Shown here: one piece after another, positions 15,467 to 23,677 of the stretch
Layout: each line of letters starts with the position of its first letter
Numbering within the stretch: the first letter of the stretch is position 1
Assembly (NCBI GenBank): GCA_030535455.1
Contig: JAUNJY010000019.1
Coordinates: 1-64,000 of the forward strand
Source of the DNA: a bacterium
GTDB lineage: Bacteria; Bacillota; Clostridia; Lachnospirales; Lachnospiraceae
Direction: 5' to 3'
DNA: 64,000 nt
Translations under genes and position numbers: made by a program
Notes under the pieces: model-generated
The model's input: only the letters and a program-made list of their open reading frames with translations
Told to the model about the DNA's origin: nothing
Database searches by the model: none

Positions 15467-18388
15467 TTACAGATAGTCTTGATTTTTAGAAACTGCTACA
15501 AACACCATGACTGTTCTAGGAGGAATGGTATTTGACCCTCCTACCGTTTCAAATCCATTTACTACATCATTTTCAGTATCTATGGATAAGGTCCACGCAT
15601 AATCCTCCGAAAGCTTTGGAAGGGTAAGCACTCTGGACTCCCAATAAGTATTTACTGCAATATAGATAAAATCATCCATCTGGTTAACTGCACGCCCTGC
15701 ATATAATATCCCAATGTAATGGTGATCGCTTTGGCTATCCACATACCATGGCTGTAACCCATGTACACTGGTCAATGGAAAACGAAGACTTGACTCCTCG
15801 GTGTTTTTCCTGATGATTGGATGATGTTTTCGAAACGTCAGTATAAACTTATAGAATTTAAGGATATCATGATTGGCAGTTAACAGATTCCAGTCGAGCC
15901 AGGAAATATCATTATCCTGACAGTAGGCATTATTATTGCCAAACTGGGTGTTTCCAAACTCATCTCCTGCCAAAATCATTGGTATCCCTCTGCTTGCCAG
16001 CAAGACTACACAAGCATTCTTCACAAGCTTTTTACGAAGCGCGATCACATCTTTTTGCTCGGTTTCTCCCTCGATTCCGCAGTTCCAGCTATTATTGTTA
16101 TCGTCTCCATCCTCATTGTTCCATCCATTTTCTTCATTATGCTTCACATTATAGGAATACAGATCCCATAGTGTAAATCCATCGTGACATGTAATAAAGT
16201 TTACACTTGCCCCATCCCCTCGTATCACTGGATCATATAAATCTAATGAGCCAAGTATACGATTTGCTGCTGTCTGCTCAAGCCCGTTATCCCCCTTTAA
16301 GAACCTTCGCAAATCATCTCGATACTTTCCATTCCACTCTGACCAGCGCTGCCAGGATGGAAAACTTCCTACCTGATACATTCCCCCAGCATCCCAAGCC
16401 TCTGCAATCAGCTTGACCTTTCCTAAAATCGGGTCATAGGCCAATGCCTGGAGTAATGGCGGATTTTCCATTGGAGTACCATCCTCATTTCGTCCAAGGA
16501 TTGATGCAAGATCGAACCGGAACCCATCCACTCGGTATTCCGTTACCCAATAACGCAAACAGTCTAAGATCATTCGCTGTACCACCGGATGATTGCAGTT
16601 TAATGTATTGCCACATCCGGAAAAATTATAGTAGTACCCATCAGGAGTCAGCATATAATATACGTTGTTATCGACTCCTTTATAAGAGATATAAGGACCA
16701 TACTCATTTCCTTCTGCCGTATGGTTAAACACTACGTCTAAGATTACTTCCATTCCATTTCTATTTAGTTCATAAATCATAGTTTTTAACTCATTGCCTT
16801 CATGATTGTATTCCATACTAGAGGCATAACTTGTATTTGGAGCAAAGAAGGACACTGGATTATAGCCCCACTAATCTATTAACTGCTTGCCATTTACCAT
16901 GCGGCAGTCCTTCATCTCATCAAATTCAAAAATAGGCATCAGCTCAACTGCATTAACCCCTAATTGTTTTAGATACGGTATCTTCTCCATTAGTCCTGCA
17001 AATGTGCCAGGACAGCTTACGCCAGATGAGTCATGCTTTGTAAATCCTCGCACATGCAATTCGTAAATCACTAAGTCTTCCATCGGGATTTCTGGCTGCT
17101 TACTGTCGTCCCAGTCAAATTGGTCTACCACGACCCTTGCATGATACAAGTTCCCATGCTCGTATTTTTCACCCCATGTACTTTGTCCTGTGACCGCCTT
17201 CGCATAAGGGTCTAGGACGATCTTATCCTTATTGAAAATCAGTCCTTTTTTAGGATTATAAGGTCCATCGAAGCGGTAGGCATACTCGAATTCACCAATG
17301 TCCAGATCAAATATGATCATTGAATATACATATCCTATTCGGAAGGTGTTGGGAAATGGGATAATTGCAAACGGTTCTCTCACCTTTCTTCGAAACAATA
17401 ACAGTTCACAAGACGTTGCATGTCTTGAATATATAGTAAAGTTCACACCTCCCGAAACAACCATTGCTCCATTTTCAGCAAAAAAGCCAGGTCTGATCTT
17501 ATATCCCTCATATGTGTCGGTCCACTGCAGTCTTCTGGATTTATACGGAGTATCCTCCACGTTTTTCTTCTTTTGAGAACTTCGCTGCAAGCTAGCACAC
17601 TCTCCTACAAGGTAAAACCCAAGCCGTTCCGCTTTATTTCCGACTAAGTTATCCTGATAACATAAGCCGATATACTGCTTGCCTTGGTTTAGTAACTCTT
17701 GGCACAACTTGTATGTAACAGCCCTGCCATATCCCCTCTTTTTATATTTTTCCTGCACACATACCCCAACAATCATTGCAGAGGTACTTCCCTTTCCAGA
17801 TGTTTCTGCAATTGCAGCCAGTTCTTTTCCTACAAATACGCCATATATCAGTTCTCCATGGTCCATATTGGCCTGTTCCTGCTGAATTCGGATGGTCTCT
17901 TTTCCTAGATAGGCATCTCTAAATTCTTTTATCTTACTGTAGAATGCAACCACCCTTGGGATATCTTCTTTCTCCAATCTTCGAATTGTTGCTTCATCCC
18001 CTAGTCCATCCTGAGACTCTTTTAGCTTGTCGCATCTACACAAATACATCTTTTGCATTATATATTCCGGGTAATACTGTTGCAGTCGCTTTACTAATTC
18101 AGCCTTTCCTGTAATGCAATCTATATCAAATTCCTTTAACTTAGAGACTACCTCCTGAACCTCAAACTGGCTGCTTTGGCTATATACTAAGGCCTGGTCA
18201 AAATACATTGCAAGCACGCTATCCCATCTTCCATCCTGCTCATTTACAAAGACGGACAACTGTTTTGATTCTAAGCCCAAGGTTTCTACCTGCCCAAGCA
18301 ATACTGTATTCATTTCCAAGTCTTTTTTTATATACTCGAATAGCCTGCTCCTATCTTCTTCTTTACATTTTCTCATACTGACTTTCAC
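15467..18388 (-). pseudogene. GNAT-glycogen debranching enzyme fusion, interrupted by in-frame TAG
   Basis: Two same-frame halves are separated only by a TAG codon at 16871-16873. The upstream half (505 codons) starts with a GNAT acetyltransferase-like region (about 1-270, with VQEKYKKRGYGRAVTYKL as the acetyl-CoA loop). It then enters the CBM48-like and early barrel region of a GlgX/isoamylase-type GH13 enzyme (YELHVRGFTKHDSSG). The downstream half has all four GH13 regions: DVVFNH, GFRFDLAS (nucleophile Asp), LIAEAWD (acid/base Glu) and ITCHDG. The TAG replaces the expected Tyr of the conserved YWGYNP motif; a single base change from TAT or TAC explains it. Intact, this would be a protein of about 970 residues that hydrolyses alpha-1,6 branches of glycogen. 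The GNAT fusion is unusual. Read-through or a sequencing error cannot be excluded. Confidence 0.85.
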
Positions 18389-18400
18389 CTGCTTTTCATC

Positions 18401-19498
18401 CTATAAATGGCGTTTGATATAGTAAATACCCACAGCAGCTGCAATACCCACGATTACGGTAAGGATAATCTTTGGAATCGATAATGGAGTCTTTCCGGAC
18501 ACCTTGCCGGTCTGCCCATTTACCATAAACTGATATACTTTGTCTTTATATTTAAAATTCGATATCCATATTGGAAGCATCAAATATTTATATGTAATAT
18601 TCTGAAACTCTGCATTTACCCGCACATCGCGAACATGGTCTGCATTGTGCTCCTCTCTGACTTTATCTGAGATATGGCTGGACAGCCTATTGATAATCTT
18701 GTTCTTTGCAACCTCCCACGCATCCTTTAGACCAATAGAATAGCGTTCTGAAATAAATCCTGCAACATATTCCGGCTTATATGCCTTGTTATCTTCTGTA
18801 TGAAAAGGTTCAAGTCCATCTAAAATTCTCTGGTCATGGTTCTTAGATGCCAGCACAATCTGATCATCGATAAATTCCTGATATCGTCCGCTGGTGTTGT
18901 GCCAGGAAGTCTCTGTCTGAATATTTCCGTCTTTATCCTTGGTAGTGTGGTCCTTACCATACTGTGCCGTATAAGTGGAATATGTATTGGTATCAAAGGT
19001 CCAGTATGGTAGATAAATCCCTTTAAATTGCTTTGGCTTGGCACTTTGTTTAGCAAGCTTTGGACAAAACCACTTTCTCTTAATCCATCCATGAAAATTC
19101 TCAGATGCCTGCTTGTCTGTAATTTGAAATGGTACTACTCCTCCCGGTGCAATGGTCTTCTCAGTACTTGCTTCCATTACCTGATTGGATCCACAAAATG
19201 GACATACGCCTGAGGTCTGCAGGGCATCGTAAATAATCTCTGCGGCGCAGGCTTTACAAATTACGGTTTTCTTTTCCACTCCCCAATCGCAGTTCTCTGT
19301 ATTTTCTGCTTCAAAGAAATCTAACTCCTCTGCTTTCTTAGGTGCTTCCTCCTCCACGGGAATTTGTTCGGTATGTCCACAATAAGGACAGCTCAATCCC
19401 CCCGTCTTTGGATCAAAGTCCATAACTCCATCACAGTCAGGACAATGCCTGTCCGTCTCATTTTTGGTCTTTACTACTGTCTCATTTAAATCATCCAT
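18401..19498 (-). CDS. TFIIB-type zinc-ribbon membrane protein (YdjG-like)
   Basis: Two N-terminal zinc ribbons are visible: HCPDCDG with SCPYCGH, and ICKACAA with VCPFCGS. An acidic linker lies between them. A conserved middle region follows, including FKGIYLPYWTFDTNTYSTY, and one C-terminal membrane helix (about 340-360, IILTVIVGIAAAVGIYYI) ends in KRHL. The 365-residue layout resembles proteins annotated as TFIIB-type zinc-ribbon or YdjG-like. In Bacillus these lie next to SPFH protein YdjI, and the next gene upstream here is an SPFH protein, 45 nt away. The pair probably forms a membrane-associated complex. The molecular role is unknown. Confidence 0.78.
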   Translation of the reverse strand: MDDLNETVVKTKNETDRHCPDCDGVMDFDPKTGGLSCPYCGHTEQIPVEEEAPKKAEELDFFEAENTENCDWGVEKKTVICKACAAEIIYDALQTSGVCPFCGSNQVMEASTEKTIAPGGVVPFQITDKQASENFHGWIKRKWFCPKLAKQSAKPKQFKGIYLPYWTFDTNTYSTYTAQYGKDHTTKDKDGNIQTETSWHNTSGRYQEFIDDQIVLASKNHDQRILDGLEPFHTEDNKAYKPEYVAGFISERYSIGLKDAWEVAKNKIINRLSSHISDKVREEHNADHVRDVRVNAEFQNITYKYLMLPIWISNFKYKDKVYQFMVNGQTGKVSGKTPLSIPKIILTVIVGIAAAVGIYYIKRHL

Positions 19499-19543
19499 AC
19501 TTTATTCCTACTCCATTCGCATGTTCTTTTTATGTTACGTCCC

Positions 19544-20887
19544 CTATTTCTTAATATCATTCTCATCAAAACGGTCTCCACACTCAGGACAGAATTTTGG
19601 TGGGTTCATAGGGTCTTCTGGTTCCCATCCACACTTATCACATTTATAAAGAGGTGCGCCCTCTGGTTTCTTTGCTCCACAGTTATGACAGAACTTTCCT
19701 GTGTTTACCGTGCCACAGGAGCATGTCCAACCTGCATCATCTGGTTTCTTGGCACCACATTCCTCACAGAACTTTCCTGTATTGTCTGCCTTCCCACAGG
19801 AACATGTCCAGCCTGCTATTGCCTTCTTTTGTACCGATGCCTGTTTTTTAGATTGCTGGTCAGCTTGTTGTTGCTGCCCCATCTGAAATAAGGTATTTGC
19901 ATTCAATCCACCTGCATTATTTGCCATATTCATACCTGCGAATGCCATCATTGGTCCTGTGGACTCGTTTTTTGCTGCTGACTTCATTGCTTCTGCCTGT
20001 GCTTCCACTAACGTTGCTCCTGCCATATTGGCATTACGGAGAACTGCTGTCTTTTGTAACTCCTTGATCATGGCTTCATCTTCTTCCGAAGCCTTAACTC
20101 CATTTACACCAAAGGAAACAATTTCAATTCCCCTTAACTGTCTCCATTTTTCCGATAAAATGGTCTTTAACACTTCAGCAAGGTCCATGGCATGTGCCGG
20201 TAATGCACTATAACGAATTCCCATCTCTGATATTTTCGCAAAGGCTGGCTGTAACGCCGTTAAAAGCTCTGCTCTCAGCATGCTGTCCATCCTGTCCTTT
20301 GTATATTCTTCCTCCACATTTCCACATACATTTGTATAGAATAAAATAGGATCTGCAATTCGATAGGAATATTCCCCGTTACATCGAATGGCAATATCTA
20401 CATCCAGCCCAATATTGTTATCCACTACACGAAATGGTACCGGTGCCGGTGTTCCATATAAATTCCTCATAATTTCCTTTGTATTAAAGAAATAGATCCT
20501 TTGATCTTTGGCTGTGTCACCACCAAAGGTAAATCGCTTACCGATGGTTGCAAAGGTTGCTTTGATGCTTTCTCCAAGATTGCCGTAAAAAATACTTGGC
20601 TCTGTGGAAGAGTCATATACGAACTCCCCTGCCTCTGCACAGATTTCAGATACTTTCCCCTGATCCACAAGAATCATGCATTGTCCCTCATTTACTGCAA
20701 TTACAGATCCATTTGTGATAATATTGTCTTCCCCTTTACGATTGCTGGTAAATGTCTTTTTATTTGTTTTCTTTCTTCCCTTTGTAACAAGTACCTCATT
20801 TTCTAAGGAGTCACAATAAAAATACTCCTTCCACTGATCTGCCATTGTTGAACCGGCTGCGTTTTTAATTGCTCTTATAAGTCCCAT
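19544..20887 (-). CDS. SPFH-domain protein with C-terminal zinc ribbons (YdjI-like)
   Basis: The N-terminal two thirds (about 1-300) is an SPFH/virion-core-like domain (IVSFGVNGVKASEEDEAMIKELQ near its end). An Ala/Met/Gln-rich stretch follows, then three zinc ribbons: WTCSCGK...FCEECGAKK, WTCSCGT...FCHNCGAKK, and YKCDKCGW...FCPECGDRF. The start is MGLIRAIKN (20887), since TTGGAGGAGACC lies just before this ATG; a TTG at 20902 is inside that site. Length 447 residues. SPFH proteins scaffold membrane domains. It is probably co-transcribed with the zinc-ribbon membrane protein downstream. No enzymatic motif is seen. Confidence 0.85.
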   Translation of the reverse strand: MGLIRAIKNAAGSTMADQWKEYFYCDSLENEVLVTKGRKKTNKKTFTSNRKGEDNIITNGSVIAVNEGQCMILVDQGKVSEICAEAGEFVYDSSTEPSIFYGNLGESIKATFATIGKRFTFGGDTAKDQRIYFFNTKEIMRNLYGTPAPVPFRVVDNNIGLDVDIAIRCNGEYSYRIADPILFYTNVCGNVEEEYTKDRMDSMLRAELLTALQPAFAKISEMGIRYSALPAHAMDLAEVLKTILSEKWRQLRGIEIVSFGVNGVKASEEDEAMIKELQKTAVLRNANMAGATLVEAQAEAMKSAAKNESTGPMMAFAGMNMANNAGGLNANTLFQMGQQQQADQQSKKQASVQKKAIAGWTCSCGKADNTGKFCEECGAKKPDDAGWTCSCGTVNTGKFCHNCGAKKPEGAPLYKCDKCGWEPEDPMNPPKFCPECGDRFDENDIKK

Positions 20888-21024
20888 TCTGGTCTCCTCC
20901 AACTTTACTCTCTTTATTTTCTGAATTTATGTATCTAATCCCATATAGAAAAATTATCGCACACTATCCATTATATGGAAAGTTTATTTTTTACGTATAA
21001 CAACGTGTATATTTCCGTCATCAA

Positions 21025-21327
21025 CAAAGTGTGTGGAACACACACTTTGTCCGCGCCGAGCCGGGTCGCGTCAGCGACAACTTCCTTTCCGGTAAGTGCG
21101 CATCGCACGCCCTGTCTTTTTAGGGCGTTTTTTTCATATCTAGGAAGCTGCTCAAAGAGTTGCTTCCTCTTCATCAAAAAAGTGTGTGGAACACACACTT
21201 TGCCCGCGCCGAGCCGGGTCGCGTCAGCGACAATTTCCTTTCCGGTAAGTGCGCATCGCACGCCCTGTCTTTTAGGGCGTTTTTTTCATATCTAGGAAGC
21301 TGCTCAAAGAGAAGCTTCCTAGATATG
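21025..21327 (+). repeat. Tandem repeats A3-B3-A4-B4 (period 153 bp)
   Basis: Unit 1 starts with an 11-bp hairpin CAAAGTGTGTG/CACACACTTTG (21025-21049). A3 follows (21053-21134) with outer GCGC/GCGC, inner TCGC-GTCA-GCGA, terminator CGCCCT/AGGGCG and seven Ts. B3 is a short hairpin GGAAGC/GCTTCC (21136-21169). Unit 2 repeats all of this 153 bp further on: A4 at 21206-21286 and B4 at 21287-21327, a 15-bp perfect stem CATATCTAGGAAGCT with its complement. The two A copies are nearly identical, indicating recent duplication. The whole 500-bp gap between the SPFH and DinG-like genes has no other content except the DinG-like terminator. Confidence 0.85.
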
Positions 21328-21331
21328 AAAA

Positions 21332-21370
21332 AAGCAACCACCTTCTAGTTTTCCTAAAAAGTGGTTGCTT
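21332..21370 (-). terminator. Terminator of the DinG-like helicase gene
   Basis: On the minus strand, AAGCAACCAC pairs with GTGGTTGCTT and is followed by a T-run ending next to the B4 hairpin. It lies 18 bp past the stop codon. Confidence 0.8.
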
Positions 21371-21388
21371 AAATTATTTATTTACTTT

Positions 21389-23326
21389 TTATTCACAAAC
21401 AAGATCCTTTTCCTCTATCTTCTTTGCACCTTCTGGCAATGCACCCATGACTATTTTTTCATAAGGCGTTCCCATAACTGCATCAAAGATAGCAATCTTT
21501 CCATGATCTTCTTCAGTTCGGATCAATCGACCACACCCCTGCTTCAACTTCAATCCCATTTCTGGATAATCTACCGTTTCCACCGGATTTAGACCTTGGG
21601 CTTTTGCTTCTTTTCGCTGTTCCTCAAGAAGGGGATCCATTGCTGGGAATGGAAGCTTCCAAATGACTACCAGTGTTAAGGACTCTCCAGGAACATCAAT
21701 ACCTTCCCAATAATTTGCCCCGATTAAGACAGAAGTCTCCTCCTCTTTAAACTTACGGGCAAGATAGCCACGGTCGGCCTGGTCTTCCCATAACAGTTCA
21801 AATGGGAACTCCTGTCCCTCCAGACTTTTTCGAATACTCTTTACTTCGTCCAAATTATTTACAAGAACGAGGGCACGCCCTCCATTCTCCTTTAAAAGCA
21901 AAGCAAGTCGTTCTATCTTTTCTTGCTGTTTCCAAGCACTCGTTGCCAATGTTACGACCACTTGATTCTCAATATCAAATGGGCTTCCAATGGTGGAAGT
22001 AGACGCTTTTGTAAGTCCCATGGAACGTTTAAAATAACTAAAGTCGCCTTCATTACTTAGCGTTGCTGAAGTAAATACCACTGGTAACTGTTTAGAAATT
22101 AAATGCTTATCAAGCATTGCAGTTAAATCCTTAGGTACCACCCAAAAGCTCTCGTCATTTTGGTCCACCCAAGGGATCATCTCCTTGCCCTTTCCACGAA
22201 TGAAGCGATATAGTGCACTGATTGCACGCTCAATCTGCCCCTCATATGCCTGGATCAGACTTGTCGGCAAGGACTCAAAATACAATTCCTGCTCAATCTG
22301 CATTTCTAATAACAACCCGTCAAGGGCCTTGCGGAACGTATCTGCTGCCTTAAACAAACTGTCATTTAATCGGATGGAACGTCTTTCGGAACTTTCTCCT
22401 GGAACTAACGAAGCATCTAATATTTTAAAGAAGTTTTCTGATGACACTTCTAATTTCATCGTAATATCTGCCAGCGACTCACGTGCTCCTTGGATCTCCT
22501 CTAAGGAAGAAATCATGGACTCGATATCATCTCTGCTGATTTGTCGTCCAGCCTGCATAGCAGCAGGTAACAAGATCTTGTGACCCTCATCAAAGATTAC
22601 GCCAGAATAGCTTGGCAGGATTGGTAGCTTTCCATCTGCAATTCGCTCTTCTCTTGTCCATAAATCCTTGAAAAATGTCTCATGGTCTACAATGATTAAA
22701 TCCGCTGTAGTCCTATAGTTCTCTCTTGCCTTAATTAACTTGCAATATCCACGGTTTAGACAAACTTCGCATCCCATGGACTCATCCCAGCTAATACGTT
22801 TCCAGATACGATCGGACACAGTTGGAATTTCTGCACGTTCACCTAATGTTGTGGTTGATAACCACTCCGTCACTTCGTCAGGCAGTCCATTTAACTCTCC
22901 ACTCAGTTCTTCGACTTTGACATCACAGATATACTGACTCGGATCCTTTGCCATACGGGCATCTACTTCCAGACCAAGAAGCTTAGAAAGGGTATGGATA
23001 TCTCCATCCTTGTTTGCTAACTGTTCCTGAAGTGCTGATGTGGCACAGGCAATTACCATTGGTTTCCCTGTAAATCTTGCATATGGAATTGCTGAGAGAA
23101 GGTAAGCAAATGTCTTACCAGTACCTAGACCTGCCTCTGCTAAATGAACTTCCTTCTTACAGATTGCATCGGCTACTTGAAATGCCGTAAAGATCTGTTC
23201 ATCACGAACCTCATATCCGTATTCAGGAAGGATGTCGTATAAAACGTCACCTACCCATTCGACTAACTTTGTATGAAAGTCTTGTCTATTTGTATAATCA
23301 AAGGGCTCTTTGATTCTTGCACACAT
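21389..23326 (-). CDS. DinG/XPD-family ATP-dependent DNA helicase
   Basis: This 645-residue superfamily 2 helicase has Walker A AEAGLGTGKTFAYL (about residues 65-75), a DEGH box in GVIFDEGHKIL, and the late motif QGCGRLIRTEEDHGKIAIFD. Between motifs Ia and II there are cysteines in QYICDVK and CEVCLNRGYCK, fitting the four-Cys iron-sulfur cluster of the XPD/DinG family. Such enzymes unwind DNA 5' to 3' and act in repair and R-loop removal. The start MCARIKEPF is supported by TATAGGAGAG. The gene has its own terminator and lies 34 bp downstream of the PC4-like gene. Paralogue choice (DinG versus YoaA-like) is uncertain. Confidence 0.9.
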   Translation of the reverse strand: MCARIKEPFDYTNRQDFHTKLVEWVGDVLYDILPEYGYEVRDEQIFTAFQVADAICKKEVHLAEAGLGTGKTFAYLLSAIPYARFTGKPMVIACATSALQEQLANKDGDIHTLSKLLGLEVDARMAKDPSQYICDVKVEELSGELNGLPDEVTEWLSTTTLGERAEIPTVSDRIWKRISWDESMGCEVCLNRGYCKLIKARENYRTTADLIIVDHETFFKDLWTREERIADGKLPILPSYSGVIFDEGHKILLPAAMQAGRQISRDDIESMISSLEEIQGARESLADITMKLEVSSENFFKILDASLVPGESSERRSIRLNDSLFKAADTFRKALDGLLLEMQIEQELYFESLPTSLIQAYEGQIERAISALYRFIRGKGKEMIPWVDQNDESFWVVPKDLTAMLDKHLISKQLPVVFTSATLSNEGDFSYFKRSMGLTKASTSTIGSPFDIENQVVVTLATSAWKQQEKIERLALLLKENGGRALVLVNNLDEVKSIRKSLEGQEFPFELLWEDQADRGYLARKFKEEETSVLIGANYWEGIDVPGESLTLVVIWKLPFPAMDPLLEEQRKEAKAQGLNPVETVDYPEMGLKLKQGCGRLIRTEEDHGKIAIFDAVMGTPYEKIVMGALPEGAKKIEEKDLVCE

Positions 23327-23360
23327 GTATTTTACTCTCCTATAATGCTTTTCTTTGCGT

Positions 23361-23573
23361 CTATCGATTTAATATTCTCTTTAGATTTTCAACTTCTTCT
23401 TTTGTCATGGTAACTCCCTTGCCCATCTTTTCGTGGTCAGGAGCCCATTCTCGAATATCGTATTTCGGTGCTGCACCATTCCAGCTGATCAAATTGATTT
23501 CTTTTCTCCATCCCTTGGAATTTTCCGAAAGGACACCTAATTCTTCTACGATATCATATTTAATATCTGCCAT
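23361..23573 (-). CDS. PC4/YdbC-like ssDNA-binding protein
   Basis: A 70-residue protein with the compact pattern of the YdbC family: GVLSENSKGWRKEINLISWNG, KYDIREWAPDHEKMGKG and VTMTKEEVENLKRIL. The family has the fold of the eukaryotic coactivator PC4 and binds single-stranded DNA or RNA as a dimer. It lies immediately upstream of a DinG-like helicase, so a shared transcript and a role in repair or transcription are plausible. Function in this organism is inferred from the family. Confidence 0.85.
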   Translation of the reverse strand: MADIKYDIVEELGVLSENSKGWRKEINLISWNGAAPKYDIREWAPDHEKMGKGVTMTKEEVENLKRILNR

Positions 23574-23677
23574 TGTCTCAACCTATCTTTCTCAATATTT
23601 ACTACAATCTCTATTAGTATTTACATTATAGCTGAAATAGTCGCAAATAAAAACATTATTTTAGAGCAATGTTTCTC

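Noticed and set aside
16855-16855. Separate gene starting at GTG 16855 for the debranching half
   Set aside because: It begins in the middle of a conserved barrel motif, lacks a ribosome binding site, and is in frame with the upstream half across a single TAG.
20971-21295. Small frames on both strands over the tandem A/B repeats
   Set aside because: They repeat because the DNA repeats (153-bp period is divisible by three); structure and terminators explain the sequence better than coding.
21025-21327. Possible CRISPR array
   Set aside because: Only two long, near-identical units without short repeats and unique spacers; no cas genes in the window.
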